Shown here: piece by piece, positions 1-9,022 of the stretch
How positions within the stretch are numbered: position 1 is the stretch's first letter
How the letters are laid out: each line of letters begins with the position of its first letter
NCBI GenBank assembly: GCA_017436525.1
Contig: JAFSCX010000047.1
Span: forward strand, 1-53,197
DNA: 53,197 nt
Origin: Clostridia bacterium
GTDB taxonomy: Bacteria > Bacillota > Clostridia > Oscillospirales > QAKW01
Reading direction: 5' to 3'
Translations under genes and position numbers: made by a program
The notes under the pieces: generated by a model
Told to the model about the DNA's origin: nothing
Seen by the model: only the letters and a program-made list of their open reading frames with translations
Databases searched by the model: none

Positions 1-30
1 AAGAAATAAAGCCAGAATTGTTTGATACAT
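1..30 (-). CDS. N-terminal start of a downstream gene, probably the sensor partner of the LytTR regulator (partial)
   Basis: Nine bases after the stop of the LytTR regulator on the minus strand an ATG (28-30) opens a frame reading MYQTILALFL up to the window edge. The residues are hydrophobic, as at the start of a membrane sensor kinase, and an AGGA stands about 8 bases upstream. LytTR regulators are usually next to such a kinase. Only ten codons are visible, so the identity is inference. Confidence 0.4.
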   Translation of the reverse strand, partial: MYQTILALFL

Positions 31-39
31 TGGGATATC

Positions 40-738
40 CTACTTTCTCAGATATGCTGCATAAGACGCTTGAACTCGGGGATACAATCGCCTTGAAATG
101 TTGATCCGGATACCGTCCGGTAAAAAGAGAGTATTTTTATAGATCTTTTGAATATGTTTCATATTAACCAAAAATCCTGCGTGAACACGCAGAAAGTCAA
201 AAAGTTCAAGTTCTTTTTCTAATTTGGAAAGAGTACTGCGGTAGCGGTATTTATTTCCATTACAATGCGTTACTTCTGCATAATTTCCCTTACTCTCAAA
301 ATACAAAATATCGCCGATTCCGATCTTTTCATTTTCATACCGCGATCCAAGATCTAAAAATTTATTTTGACATAGTATCTCATTTAAGGCGGCATTCAGC
401 GCTTCGGGTAGTTCACTTTCCAAATAAGCTTTTCGAATAAAGCGAAGAGGACGGTAACGCAACGATGTAAAAACATAGTTTTCATGGCCGGTTACAAAAA
501 TTATGATTGCATCCTTTTTTCTTTCGTAGATTTCCTTGGCAATATTAAACCCGCTCACATCGGGCATATCAATATCTAAAAAAGAGATATCCGGAATACG
601 CTCGGCACAAAGCTTCAGCGCCGAGCCGCCATTTTCGCAAACGGTGATCTCACATTCTCTGCCGGCAAGATTTTGCTCAAGGCTTGAGCGTATAGCAGAT
701 AAAAACTCTTTATTGTCATCACAAATCATAATATGCAT
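40..738 (-). CDS. LytTR-family response regulator
   Basis: A two-component response regulator of 232 aa. The N-terminal receiver domain (about residues 2-120) has the acidic pair D7/D8, the expected phosphoacceptor D55 in FLDIDMPDVSG, and a conserved-type Lys near 102. A C-terminal LytTR DNA-binding domain (about 130-230) shows YFESKGNYAEV and FLRVHAGFLVNMKHI. Such proteins bind direct repeats and commonly control cell-envelope, peptide-signalling or transport genes; the target cannot be read from the sequence. A gene starting at base 30 on the same strand is probably its kinase. The start at 738 is the first ATG, but its ribosome binding site is weak (AGGATG, somewhat far upstream), so a start at 729 cannot be ruled out. 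Confidence 0.93.
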   Translation of the reverse strand: MHIMICDDNKEFLSAIRSSLEQNLAGRECEITVCENGGSALKLCAERIPDISFLDIDMPDVSGFNIAKEIYERKKDAIIIFVTGHENYVFTSLRYRPLRFIRKAYLESELPEALNAALNEILCQNKFLDLGSRYENEKIGIGDILYFESKGNYAEVTHCNGNKYRYRSTLSKLEKELELFDFLRVHAGFLVNMKHIQKIYKNTLFLPDGIRINISRRLYPRVQASYAAYLRK

Positions 739-773
739 GCGCTGATATCATCCTAATTAAATAAATTTATTCC

Positions 774-801
774 ATTATAACAGTTTTTCAATGATTATCA
801 A
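774..801 (-). promoter_or_regulatory. SigA-type promoter of the LytTR regulator
   Basis: On the minus strand TTGATA (796-801) and TATAAT (774-779) are separated by 16 bases and lie about 35 bases before the start codon. It is back to back with the mltG promoter, so the two control regions share roughly 50 bases. Confidence 0.6.
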
Positions 802-819
802 TCTTATTTTCAAAAACTA

Positions 820-848
820 TTGTCTTTTATTGTTGGATTTGATATAAT
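820..848 (+). promoter_or_regulatory. SigA-type promoter of mltG
   Basis: TTGTCT (820-825), 17 bases, TATAAT (843-848), about 40 bases before the mltG ATG at 890. The -10 is consensus and the -35 has four of six matches. Confidence 0.6.
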
Positions 849-889
849 ATTTAATCGGTAAATTTAGAGCATTTGCGAGGTTTTTACAT

Positions 890-1963
890 ATGAAAAAGAA
901 AAGTATCATCGCGATTATTTTTTCTATTGTTTTAGTAATCGTTATTGCAGCCTTTATTGTCCTGCTGCCTAAGATTAAAGGTTATCTGCCGTTTTTTTAT
1001 GATAAAATGGGCATCAAGCAAGAGGACAAGCCCTATACATTGATCATCGATAAATATGAATACGAAAATGAGGTGGCAATCCGCCTTGCAGAGAATGGCG
1101 TGGTATGCTCCTCCTATCGTTTTTTAGGGTATTTTAAGAAAAATCACGCCGATTTTGAATGGAAAACAGGCGTATATCAATTGAACGCCAATATGTCCTA
1201 TAAAGAACTCTTTAAGGCGCTTTCATCCCCCTCTTCCGATCTCAACTATGTAAAATTTACCGTCCCCGAGGGGACGAATATCCGCGGGATTGCAGCGATT
1301 GTAGAAAAAAGCGGCTTATGTTCGGCTTCTGATTTCTTGGCAGCGGCCGATAGCTATGATTATAACTATTCTTTCATTGAGGATCTCAAAAAAAGAGATC
1401 AAAGCCTGATCGGCTATAAATTAGAGGGATTTTTATTTCCCGCAACCTATGAATTCCGCGCAGATACAGTAACCCCCAAAGAGATTGTTGATGAAATGCT
1501 CAAGGCATTCAGTGAATATGTTGATGAAGATATGATCAAAAAGGCCAAGGATATGGGGCTTAGCGTTAATGAATTTATCACCCTTGGTTCCGTCGTGCAA
1601 GCGGAGGCTTTCAGCAAGGAATCTATGAAATATGTCGCTTCCGTATTTTGGAATCGCTTAAATTCCACCGGAGTCCGTCAGCTGCAATCCGATCCTACTA
1701 CCACCTATGCCAAGGCGCTTTCAGTCGTTTCTCATTATTCCTCTAATATGAAAGCGGCTTATGATACTTATTCCTGCATCGGTCTTCCTATCGGGCCTAC
1801 TAATTGCCCCGGAACCGATGTATTAGCCGCTGTGCTCAATCCGGCAAAGACGGATTATTATTATTTTGTAACAGATAAAAACGGCAAATTCTACTACAAC
1901 GAAACCTATCAAGGCCATAATAAAACCATTCGAAATCTTGTCGACAACAATCTTTGGGGATAA
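890..1963 (+). CDS. mltG: Endolytic transglycosylase MltG (YceG-like)
   Basis: A membrane-bound lytic transglycosylase that cuts nascent glycan strands and so sets peptidoglycan chain length (family knowledge). The 357-aa protein has one N-terminal membrane segment (about residues 6-28) and the YceG/MltG domain on the outside. Recognisable blocks are LEGFLFPATYEF, VVQAEA with the likely catalytic Glu, LQSDPTTTYA and the C-terminal IGLPIGPTNCPG. The length is normal for the family. The start has GCGAGG about 9 bases upstream. Unlike in many bacteria it is not next to ruvX or a peptidase U32 gene. Six bases separate it from the next gene, which suggests co-transcription with the DUF4091 gene and perhaps ychF. 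Confidence 0.93.
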   Translation: MKKKSIIAIIFSIVLVIVIAAFIVLLPKIKGYLPFFYDKMGIKQEDKPYTLIIDKYEYENEVAIRLAENGVVCSSYRFLGYFKKNHADFEWKTGVYQLNANMSYKELFKALSSPSSDLNYVKFTVPEGTNIRGIAAIVEKSGLCSASDFLAAADSYDYNYSFIEDLKKRDQSLIGYKLEGFLFPATYEFRADTVTPKEIVDEMLKAFSEYVDEDMIKKAKDMGLSVNEFITLGSVVQAEAFSKESMKYVASVFWNRLNSTGVRQLQSDPTTTYAKALSVVSHYSSNMKAAYDTYSCIGLPIGPTNCPGTDVLAAVLNPAKTDYYYFVTDKNGKFYYNETYQGHNKTIRNLVDNNLWG

Positions 1964-1969
1964 TCAATT

Positions 1970-3580
1970 ATGCTTCATTATATTCAACGCTCTCCTTTAG
2001 ATAAAGTATATGGAGAAGCCGCAAAAAGGGGAGAGGAGTTTTCTTTTTCCCGCGCAATGATCGGGGAAGAAATTCATTATCAGATTGCCATTTGGAGCGA
2101 TAGTGATCGACCTGAAATTGTGCAATTCAAGGATTGCTCTGCAATTTTCAAGCGTATCTATATTGCTAAAAATGTACCGGTTGCTTTTGCGCATTATTCC
2201 GATGATAAAGACCCCAATTATCTATCCGATGATTGCGCAATGATTCCCGATTGCCTGATTCCGATTTCTCCCTTAGATACCATTACCATCGGAAATACAC
2301 CTACCTTGATTTGGGTTACGGTATATAGCAACATTCCCGGTGAATATGCAGTTGATTTTGAATTCACAACAGAAGAGCAGGCACTGACAACTCATTTCAC
2401 CCTAAAAGTAATCAATCATCTTCTTCCAAAGAAAATCAATCTTCTTCGATGCGCCATATCGCCCCACTCTATTGCGGAGCAAGGTAATTTCCCGCTTTAT
2501 TCCAATGTCTTTTGGGAGCATCTTGAAGAGCATTTCAAGGTTGCAAAGAGGCACGGCATCACCGATATTATAACACCGCTCTTTTCTTCCGAGGAGAGCC
2601 GCCATTTGAACCGTTCGCCCGATCAATTGATCAAAATCCGCGAAGTGAATCGGGAATATGAATATCATTACGATCAATTGGATTCATGGATTATGCTCGC
2701 CAATCGGTGCGGGATCAAAAATTTTACTTTCCAAGCGATTTTTCCATCCATGAAGCGCAAGAAATGCCCGCTCGTCTATGGGGAGCGATTTAAGCATCCT
2801 TATCTCATCTTTTCCGATGAAGATGATATGCTTTCAGACCGATTCTTTACCTTTTTGAAAGATTTTCTTAAAAAATTAAATCAGCATTTGCAGGAATTGG
2901 ATGTAAATATTAATATTACCTATTTGATCACCGATGAGATCGATGAAAATTCAGTTGAGTTATATAAAGACTGTGTATATAAAATCAAGCGCGCACTTAA
3001 TGGGCAAAATATCACTTATAAACTAAGAAATCCCGATCTATTCGACTTAACAAACAGCCCTACACCCGTTGTCTCTATTGCTGATATCGAACCATTCAGC
3101 AATATGCCTTATGGCCCATATCTTTATTTTGATAGCGATTCAAGCCGAGGGATTGCCAACCAGCTGATCGCATCTCCATCTGTTCGGATGCGTGCTTTAG
3201 GCTTTTTATGCTATAAATATGAGGTATCGGGCGTAATGCTCTATCAATACAACAGCAATATCTCGCCGCTTACGTATAAGCGCTTTAATTCTTTATTATC
3301 GCCCGATGGCGAGGGGAGTGTTCCTGCAGGAAGTACCTTTATGGTATATAATGAATTGAACGGGCCTTGGCCCTCCATTCGCCTGTTAATGCTGCGTTCC
3401 GCTTTGCAAGACGCTACTGCTCTTCAAATTCTGCAAGGGTATGTTGATCGTGCCGATATTATCAAGATGATTGATCAAGAATTCTTAGTAACTGCAAATC
3501 AATATTCAATCAATGAAGATAATTTCACAAAACTGCATAATCGCATCTATGATCTTTTAGAAAAATATACGAATGATTAA
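1970..3580 (+). CDS. DUF4091 (glycoside-hydrolase-like fold) protein
   Basis: A 536-aa protein whose pattern fits the DUF4091 family. It has a beta-rich N-terminal part (about 1-150), then FWEHLEEHFKVAKRHGIT and LDSWIMLANRCGIKNF typical of the TIM-barrel-like part, and a C-terminal FMVYNELNGPWPSIRL ... LRSALQDATALQIL block that is the family's signature. DUF4091 proteins are presumed carbohydrate-active, but no reaction is established for most of them. No signal peptide or membrane segment is visible, so it is probably cytoplasmic or exported by an unknown route. It starts 6 bases after mltG and ends 21 bases before ychF, so it is in an operon-like position with a peptidoglycan enzyme. A role in glycan turnover is only a guess. 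Confidence 0.8.
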   Translation: MLHYIQRSPLDKVYGEAAKRGEEFSFSRAMIGEEIHYQIAIWSDSDRPEIVQFKDCSAIFKRIYIAKNVPVAFAHYSDDKDPNYLSDDCAMIPDCLIPISPLDTITIGNTPTLIWVTVYSNIPGEYAVDFEFTTEEQALTTHFTLKVINHLLPKKINLLRCAISPHSIAEQGNFPLYSNVFWEHLEEHFKVAKRHGITDIITPLFSSEESRHLNRSPDQLIKIREVNREYEYHYDQLDSWIMLANRCGIKNFTFQAIFPSMKRKKCPLVYGERFKHPYLIFSDEDDMLSDRFFTFLKDFLKKLNQHLQELDVNINITYLITDEIDENSVELYKDCVYKIKRALNGQNITYKLRNPDLFDLTNSPTPVVSIADIEPFSNMPYGPYLYFDSDSSRGIANQLIASPSVRMRALGFLCYKYEVSGVMLYQYNSNISPLTYKRFNSLLSPDGEGSVPAGSTFMVYNELNGPWPSIRLLMLRSALQDATALQILQGYVDRADIIKMIDQEFLVTANQYSINEDNFTKLHNRIYDLLEKYTND

Positions 3581-3601
3581 TAAGAAAGTGAGAAAATTAA
3601 A

Positions 3602-4696
3602 ATGAAGCTTGGAATTGTAGGCTTACCCAACGTTGGAAAAAGTACAATTTTTAATGCTATCACCAATGCAAAGGCCCAATCAGCCAACTATCCGTTTTGC
3701 ACCATTGATCCCAATGTGGGGGTTGTATGCGTTCCGGATAAGCGGCTTGATGTTTTGGGTGAAATGAATCAATCCAAAAAGATTGTCCCTGCCGTCATCG
3801 AATTTGTAGATATTGCGGGCTTGGTGAAAGGCGCTTCCCGCGGAGAAGGGCTTGGAAATAAATTTTTAGGCAACATCAGAGAAGTAGATGCCATTGTCCA
3901 TGTCGTTCGTTGCTTTGAAGATAGCAATATCATCCATGTAGATGGCTCTGTTGATCCCATCAGAGATATTGATACAATCAATTTGGAATTGATCTTCTCG
4001 GATCTTGAATTGGTCGATAAACTGCTGGATCGCGCCGTAAAGCTTGCCAAAGGGGATAAGAAGCATCTCTTAGATGTAAATCTTTATCAAAAGATTAAGG
4101 CCACTTTAGAAGCAGAGCGCTTTGCCAATACAATCGAATATACCGATGAAGAGCAAGAGATCATGAAATCGGTATCTTTGCTGACCAATAAGCCGGTCAT
4201 TTATGCCGCTAATGTTTGCGAAGAAGATTTCAAAAACGGCGAGATCGATAATCAATATATCCAGGCGGTTCGAGAAAGAGCGGCAGGGGAGAATGCGGAA
4301 GTATTGGTAATCTGCGCTCGTTTGGAAGAAGAAATCAGCGAACTTTCCGATGAAGAAAAGGAATTATTCCTTGCAGATCTCGGCTTTGAGCATAGCGGCC
4401 TTGATCGCATGATTTCCACCTGCTACAGCCTTTTAGGTCTGATCAGCTATATTACCAGCGGAGAGATGGAAACCAAAGCCTGGACCATCACCAAAGGAAC
4501 AAAAGCGCCCCAAGCTGCAGGAAAGATTCATACCGATTTTGAGCGCGGGTTTATTCGCGCAGAAATTGTCTCCTACGATGATCTGGTTGCCTGCGGATCC
4601 ATGGTAAACGCAAGAGAAAAAGGCTTGGTCAGAAGCGAAGGCAAAGAGTATGTCATGAAGGATGGGGATGTAACTTTATTCCGCTTCAATGTATAA
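3602..4696 (+). CDS. ychF: YchF/OLA1-family ribosome-binding ATPase
   Basis: A 364-aa Obg-related P-loop protein. The G1 loop GLPNVGKST is at residues 7-15, G3 is [10 protein letters not shown], and the place of the usual NKxD holds NVCEE, the NxxE form that gives this family ATP rather than GTP preference. A helical insert and a C-terminal TGS-like domain follow ([18 protein letters not shown] ... YVMKDGDV). It associates with ribosomes and is linked to translation and oxidative stress responses in other bacteria. The ribosome binding site AAGTGAG lies 8-10 bases before the ATG. Its end runs into a bidirectional terminator. Confidence 0.97.
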   Translation: MKLGIVGLPNVGKSTIFNAITNAKAQSANYPFCTIDPNVGVVCVPDKRLDVLGEMNQSKKIVPAVIEFVDIAGLVKGASRGEGLGNKFLGNIREVDAIVHVVRCFEDSNIIHVDGSVDPIRDIDTINLELIFSDLELVDKLLDRAVKLAKGDKKHLLDVNLYQKIKATLEAERFANTIEYTDEEQEIMKSVSLLTNKPVIYAANVCEEDFKNGEIDNQYIQAVRERAAGENAEVLVICARLEEEISELSDEEKELFLADLGFEHSGLDRMISTCYSLLGLISYITSGEMETKAWTITKGTKAPQAAGKIHTDFERGFIRAEIVSYDDLVACGSMVNAREKGLVRSEGKEYVMKDGDVTLFRFNV

Positions 4697-4730
4697 ATAT
4701 AAAAGGTGCAGATTCTGCACCTTTTTATAT
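4697..4730. terminator. Bidirectional intrinsic terminator
   Basis: AAAAGGTGCAG (4701-4711), a 3-base loop ATT and CTGCACCTTTT (4715-4725) form an 11-bp stem with an A-run on one side and a T-run on the other. It lies between the convergent ychF (plus) and the small membrane protein gene (minus). Confidence 0.88.
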
Positions 4731-4982
4731 TATAATTAAAAGAAGAGCTATCATCAACAAAGTTGATGTAATAAGCAACAGATAAAAGGCTTTTTTCCAT
4801 CCATTAGATTTGTTTTGATGCCTCCCGCCGCTCATATATAAATTCATAATACGCTCGCACTCTTTGACTAAATCCTCCCGTTTTTGCTTTTCATCGGATC
4901 GCAAAATAAAGATTGCTTGCTCAAAAAGCTCGCTATCTGTATTATTTAATAATACAATCTTTTTACCAACGCCCTTGATCAT
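4725..4982 (-). CDS. Small membrane-anchored protein of unknown function
   Basis: An 85-aa protein I do not recognise. It has a soluble, charged N-terminal part (MIKGVGKKIVLLNNTDSELF, then a helical stretch rich in E, K and R to about residue 50), a short linker SGGRHQNKSNG and one C-terminal hydrophobic segment (about 65-85) that ends the protein. This is a tail-anchored layout with the bulk in the cytoplasm. The start has GAGGTG about 5 bases before the ATG. It lies 40 bases downstream of spoIIE on the same strand and could be in its transcript, which would make it a candidate sporulation protein; that is inference. Confidence 0.65.
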   Translation of the reverse strand: MIKGVGKKIVLLNNTDSELFEQAIFILRSDEKQKREDLVKECERIMNLYMSGGRHQNKSNGWKKAFYLLLITSTLLMIALLLIII

Positions 4983-5022
4983 ACCAACACCTCGAATTTA
5001 GTATTCAAGCGTCATTATAGAG

Positions 5023-7194
5023 TTATTCAGGTGTTTTTTGGAATTTTGCTGTAATGATCGTTACATCATCTTCTATACCGCCATTTGATTGTTCTGAAAG
5101 AAATGTGAGAACCCTTTTAGAAAAAATGCGCACATCATTTACAGATGAATGCAGCAAAAACTCTTTCAACGATTCATCCAATGCAGAAAGTCCATCAGAG
5201 CCCATAATCAAATAATCGCCATCAGAAAGATGAATCTTCGTATGCTTGATTCGATCATGCTCGCAAAGTCCGGCAGGCATCCCACCGCCATTAATAATTG
5301 ATATCTTATCCCCATTAACATAAAAACTATCATATGCACCTGCTTTATAAAAATCTGCAATTCCTTTATTCAGATCGATTCGGCAAATATCAAGAGTTGT
5401 AAATCCAAAGTTTTTTTGCAACCGAGCAGCCGAACGATAAATATTAAATGCATTGGTTACCGATAACCCGCCAATTAGTAAACGTTTTAAGAGATCAACC
5501 GCAGCTTGGCTGCGTACCGATGCCTCTTTTCCGCTTCCCATACCATCAGCAAGCATCAAATAATAAACTCCTTTTCCACCGGAAAATGCCAAGGCATTAT
5601 CACCGCAGATTTCTTCGCCTGTTTTTGCTTTACATACCGCAGAGCAAGAAAGACGATAGAGGGCAGATTCATTGGCATACGCCACTCCCTCTGATCCTTT
5701 TTTTATTATTCTTAAATCAACGCCTTTCGGAAAGTGTGGAGATAGCACCTCTTTGAAAATTTTCTCATAAATCAATTCCTCATTATAATCAAATAAAATC
5801 TCGCATCTTCTGCAATTACGTTCGTCTACTATAAAGTTAATTTCCTTTACAGATATTTTTCTGTTTGTTAGGCTGTTTTTAACTGCCTTTTCTTCTTCCG
5901 GCAAGAATTGGATTGTATTAATTGAGGAATCCATTTTCAATTCCAGCTTTTTGGTGATTTTATTTAGTTGCTCAGTTAAATCCTCAAAATCATCTGAATG
6001 AAAATTGGTTAATTGCTTTCTAATAATATCAGCCATCGTCTTTGGCTTTATGCAAAATTCAAGGGATGGTTCAATCTCGCCAAAATCTTCTGTGCAATTA
6101 TATCGTTCCGAGAGGTCTTCAAATAAATCGATCAGTTCTGCTGAATTTTTTTGATAGCAAGCAATTACTTTGGGGCAAAAAATTCTGCACTCATCTCTGC
6201 ATTTTTCTATGATTTTCTCAAAATCCTCCCCATTCTTTTTTTCACCCTTCGGAAATCTGATTGCAATATACGCAGCCAAATATCTGCGCAGCTTTTCTTT
6301 TGGAATAAAAAATGATACGGCAAATGCAATCATCGGCTCGGCAAAGAGCCAATAATTCCACGGAAATTTACCAAAGAACAATAATACTGTGTAATATACA
6401 ACAATCATTAATACCTCGGCAAACCGCGATGAAAAATTGATAAATACACATCCTACCAATGTGCCCACAACAAAGGCGGTAAAAATCGCTTCTCCGCCGT
6501 TTCCAACTGCAGACAGTATAATTCCTATCGAACAACCCAAAACAGCAGCATGGCTTATTTTCATGCAATTCAACGCCACAAACACCACGATCAAGCCGGC
6601 AATCCTGGCTACGCTCATTTGAAACAGTGTGATATTATGAAGCGAAACTAAAATAAGAAGCAAAGTTACCGATACCGCAATTAATTCTCTTGAGGTTAGA
6701 AAACAATTCTTTTTGAAGCCCTTTACCGCATAAGAAACAAAGAAAATACAGCAGCAAATCAATGCACTCTCTGCAATCAAAAGCAACATCGAAAATAACG
6801 AAAGATTACTGACCAGCAAAAATAAAAAGCCGGATATAAAGCAGCATATCCCCGAAATAACCGCCATATCTCCCCGAAGAACATGAAGAGAACGGCAAAA
6901 GACCACATATACCACATAAATCATTGTAAGCGCCGTGATATATTTGAAGAGATAGATTCCAAAAGGCAACGTAAGATAACCAATGGTGCTCCCCAGATAG
7001 CATACAGTGGGCAGCATTCCCATTTGGTAGCTGCATGATAATAATATCAATGAAAAAGGGGAGAGGTCGTCCAATATGCTGCATTTGGCAGATATATAAC
7101 CAAGCCCTGCTGAAATTACAATTTTCAATATGTAATAAAATGTTTTAACTAAGCCTTTTTGAAACTGTTCAAGTCTTTTTTTAGCCACAACCAT
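5023..7194 (-). CDS. spoIIE: Stage II sporulation protein E (membrane serine phosphatase)
   Basis: The PP2C-type phosphatase that dephosphorylates the anti-anti-sigma factor SpoIIAA in the forespore and so activates SigF; it also localises to the polar septum. The 723-aa length is a little shorter than the Bacillus protein. An N-terminal region with about ten hydrophobic segments (to about residue 310) is followed by a central linker domain and the C-terminal phosphatase. Metal-binding motifs are ADGMGSGKEA (D550), GSDG (D667) and EDDVT (D709/D710). It is preceded by a promoter with Spo0A-type features (7230-7263). The start ATG has AAGGAT and AAGGAG nearby. Confidence 0.95.
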   Translation of the reverse strand: MVVAKKRLEQFQKGLVKTFYYILKIVISAGLGYISAKCSILDDLSPFSLILLSCSYQMGMLPTVCYLGSTIGYLTLPFGIYLFKYITALTMIYVVYVVFCRSLHVLRGDMAVISGICCFISGFLFLLVSNLSLFSMLLLIAESALICCCIFFVSYAVKGFKKNCFLTSRELIAVSVTLLLILVSLHNITLFQMSVARIAGLIVVFVALNCMKISHAAVLGCSIGIILSAVGNGGEAIFTAFVVGTLVGCVFINFSSRFAEVLMIVVYYTVLLFFGKFPWNYWLFAEPMIAFAVSFFIPKEKLRRYLAAYIAIRFPKGEKKNGEDFEKIIEKCRDECRIFCPKVIACYQKNSAELIDLFEDLSERYNCTEDFGEIEPSLEFCIKPKTMADIIRKQLTNFHSDDFEDLTEQLNKITKKLELKMDSSINTIQFLPEEEKAVKNSLTNRKISVKEINFIVDERNCRRCEILFDYNEELIYEKIFKEVLSPHFPKGVDLRIIKKGSEGVAYANESALYRLSCSAVCKAKTGEEICGDNALAFSGGKGVYYLMLADGMGSGKEASVRSQAAVDLLKRLLIGGLSVTNAFNIYRSAARLQKNFGFTTLDICRIDLNKGIADFYKAGAYDSFYVNGDKISIINGGGMPAGLCEHDRIKHTKIHLSDGDYLIMGSDGLSALDESLKEFLLHSSVNDVRIFSKRVLTFLSEQSNGGIEDDVTIITAKFQKTPE

Positions 7195-7229
7195 GATATC
7201 CTTAACTCCTTATTTTGATTCCAAATCAA

Positions 7230-7263
7230 ATTATAAGAGGAGCAAGCCTTATATTTTGTCGGA
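7230..7263 (-). promoter_or_regulatory. spoIIE promoter with a 0A-box and 21-base spacing
   Basis: On the minus strand CCGACA (7257-7262) is 21 bases from TATAAT (7230-7235). The -35-like hexamer lies inside TGTCGGA (plus strand 7257-7263), which matches the Spo0A box TGTCGAA at six of seven positions. In Bacillus, spoIIE and spoIIG promoters use SigA with abnormally long spacing and 0A-boxes over the -35, so the match in both spacing and position is meaningful. It is not experimentally supported here. Confidence 0.6.
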
Positions 7264-7358
7264 CTTTATCACACTGAAAAAATATTTTATAAAATACATA
7301 GATATTTTTGCATAGATCCGTTATAATAGACATAAAATATCTGTTTCAAAGGAATTCC

Positions 7359-8396
7359 ATGGATAATATTAATCATCTCAAAAAAATCATTAATCCTTTA
7401 TTAGAATGGTATGAGCGCTGCAAACGAGATCTTCCTTGGCGCCATAATCCCACTCCATATCGAGTGTGGATTTCCGAGATTATGCTGCAGCAAACAAGAG
7501 TCGATCCGGTAATCCCATATTATCTTAGATTTATGGATGCTTTACCCGATGTTAACGCTTTGGCGGATGCATCCACCGATCATCTGATGAAGCTTTGGGA
7601 AGGCCTTGGATACTATAGCAGGGCAAGAAATCTTCAAAAAGCTGCGGTTATTATCAAAGAGCAAGGCCATTTTCCCGCCGACTTTGAAGGATGGTTGGCA
7701 CTGCCCGGCATCGGAGAATATACCGCCGGCGCCATTTGCTCCATCGCGTTAGGGTTGCCGACCCCTGCAGTTGATGGAAATGTTTTGCGCGTACTCTCCC
7801 GTGTTTTAGGAAGCAGAAAGGATATTGCTCATCCTTCAACCAAAAAAGAATTTACCGCAGCCTTAAAAAGCATTTACCCAAAGCAAGAGACCTCTTCCTT
7901 TACTCAAGGTTTAATGGAGCTTGGTGCTCTGATTTGCCTCCCAAACGGGCAGCCAAAATGCCTTGATTGTCCGTTAAAGGAGTTTTGCGTGGCATATCTT
8001 GATGGCCTCACAGAAGAGATCCCGCTGAAATCGCCTAAAAAAGGGAGAAAAATCGAGGAACGCACGGTATTCATTTTGAAATGTAATGATAAGATTGCCC
8101 TGCAAAAACGCCCCTCTAAAGGCTTATTGGCCGGCCTTTGGGAATTTCCAAACATTTTAGGGAAAATGACTGCAGAGCAAGCAAAAGAGGCTTTTAACGG
8201 CTTTTCCGTTACCCCCCTTGCTCCTTCAAATCATATATTTACGCATATTGAATGGCAGATGATCGGTTATGAAATTGCGCTCCAAGAAGAGGCGGAAGGG
8301 TACCATTGGTTACCGGCCGAAGACATTCTAAGAGAAAAAGCAATCCCGAGTGCCTATCAAACTTATATCAATTATTTGAAACAAAACTGCTTTTAA
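7359..8396 (+). CDS. mutY: Adenine DNA glycosylase MutY
   Basis: Removes adenine mispaired with 8-oxoguanine. I place the start at the ATG at 7359 (MDNINHLKK), preceded by AAAGGA; a longer frame from a TTG at 7308 has no ribosome binding site. The 345-aa product has the helix-hairpin-helix LPGIGEYTAGAI, the catalytic Asp in PAVDGNVLRVLSR, and the iron-sulphur cysteines C-x7-C-x2-C-x5-C in the stretch beginning CLPNGQPKC. A C-terminal NUDIX-like domain (from about residue 225, LQKRPSKGLLAGLWEFP) recognises 8-oxoG. The next gene begins 12 bases after its stop. Confidence 0.96.
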   Translation: MDNINHLKKIINPLLEWYERCKRDLPWRHNPTPYRVWISEIMLQQTRVDPVIPYYLRFMDALPDVNALADASTDHLMKLWEGLGYYSRARNLQKAAVIIKEQGHFPADFEGWLALPGIGEYTAGAICSIALGLPTPAVDGNVLRVLSRVLGSRKDIAHPSTKKEFTAALKSIYPKQETSSFTQGLMELGALICLPNGQPKCLDCPLKEFCVAYLDGLTEEIPLKSPKKGRKIEERTVFILKCNDKIALQKRPSKGLLAGLWEFPNILGKMTAEQAKEAFNGFSVTPLAPSNHIFTHIEWQMIGYEIALQEEAEGYHWLPAEDILREKAIPSAYQTYINYLKQNCF

Positions 8397-8408
8397 GGAG
8401 ATTAATTT

Positions 8409-8942
8409 ATGAAACATTTTTTCAAGCTATTCGGCTCCCTGATGGCCGATCAGTTTATCGGCTGTATATCAGGATTTATGCTGGTTCTTTGCGTTGCTGC
8501 CTTTTTCAAAAATAGTCTTATGGGATTTTCGCTTGCATTTATAATTTCATTTGGTTTTTACGCCTATGTTACTTATAATTCAGCATTCAAAAGCGGTTTT
8601 CATGATTCTCATCGCGCCATAAAAGATGAAAATTATTCCGGATATCTATATATGGGCGCAGCTGCAGGTGCGCTTTCTGCAGCCCCGCTCATGATTCTCT
8701 ATATAATTTATAAAGCGCTGAACGCCGGCATATTGGGCGTTTACTATATGGTAGCCAATATGTATTGGACATGGCCGATGATCAATATTTTCCCCAATCA
8801 TCAGCCCTTGGTAATGCCTTTGGTGGCCATCCCCATCATCTTGATTCCATGGTTGGGATACATTGCAGGTTATAAAAACTTTCTTTTAACCGATTATTTT
8901 ATGAAGCTCTATCAAAAATTCAATAACCAAAATAATCAATAA
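8409..8942 (+). CDS. Integral membrane protein of unknown function
   Basis: A 177-aa protein with about four or five hydrophobic segments (around residues 18-32, 36-52, 80-100, 105-125 and 135-155) and short charged loops (KSGFHDSHRAIKDE). I do not recognise a family. It starts 12 bases after mutY with AAGGAG 8 bases before the ATG, so it is very likely co-transcribed with mutY, and it ends at a strong terminator. No catalytic motif is visible. Confidence 0.75.
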   Translation: MKHFFKLFGSLMADQFIGCISGFMLVLCVAAFFKNSLMGFSLAFIISFGFYAYVTYNSAFKSGFHDSHRAIKDENYSGYLYMGAAAGALSAAPLMILYIIYKALNAGILGVYYMVANMYWTWPMINIFPNHQPLVMPLVAIPIILIPWLGYIAGYKNFLLTDYFMKLYQKFNNQNNQ

Positions 8943-8944
8943 CG

Positions 8945-8978
8945 ATAAAACAGGGCTATATTCAAAGCCCTGTTTTTC
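8945..8978 (+). terminator. Intrinsic terminator after the mutY operon
   Basis: AAAACAGGGCT (8947-8957), a loop, and AGCCCTGTTTTT (from 8966) form an 11-bp stem followed by a T-run. Confidence 0.85.
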
Positions 8979-9022
8979 ATATTGCATTACGATAATTCAT
9001 AGTTATTATAGAGGTGATAACT

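Noticed and set aside
8982..9009. TTGCAT-16-TATTAT as a SigA promoter for cwlD
   Set aside because: Transcription from it would start at about the ribosome binding site (9011-9016), leaving no usable leader; cwlD is usually under a sporulation sigma factor.
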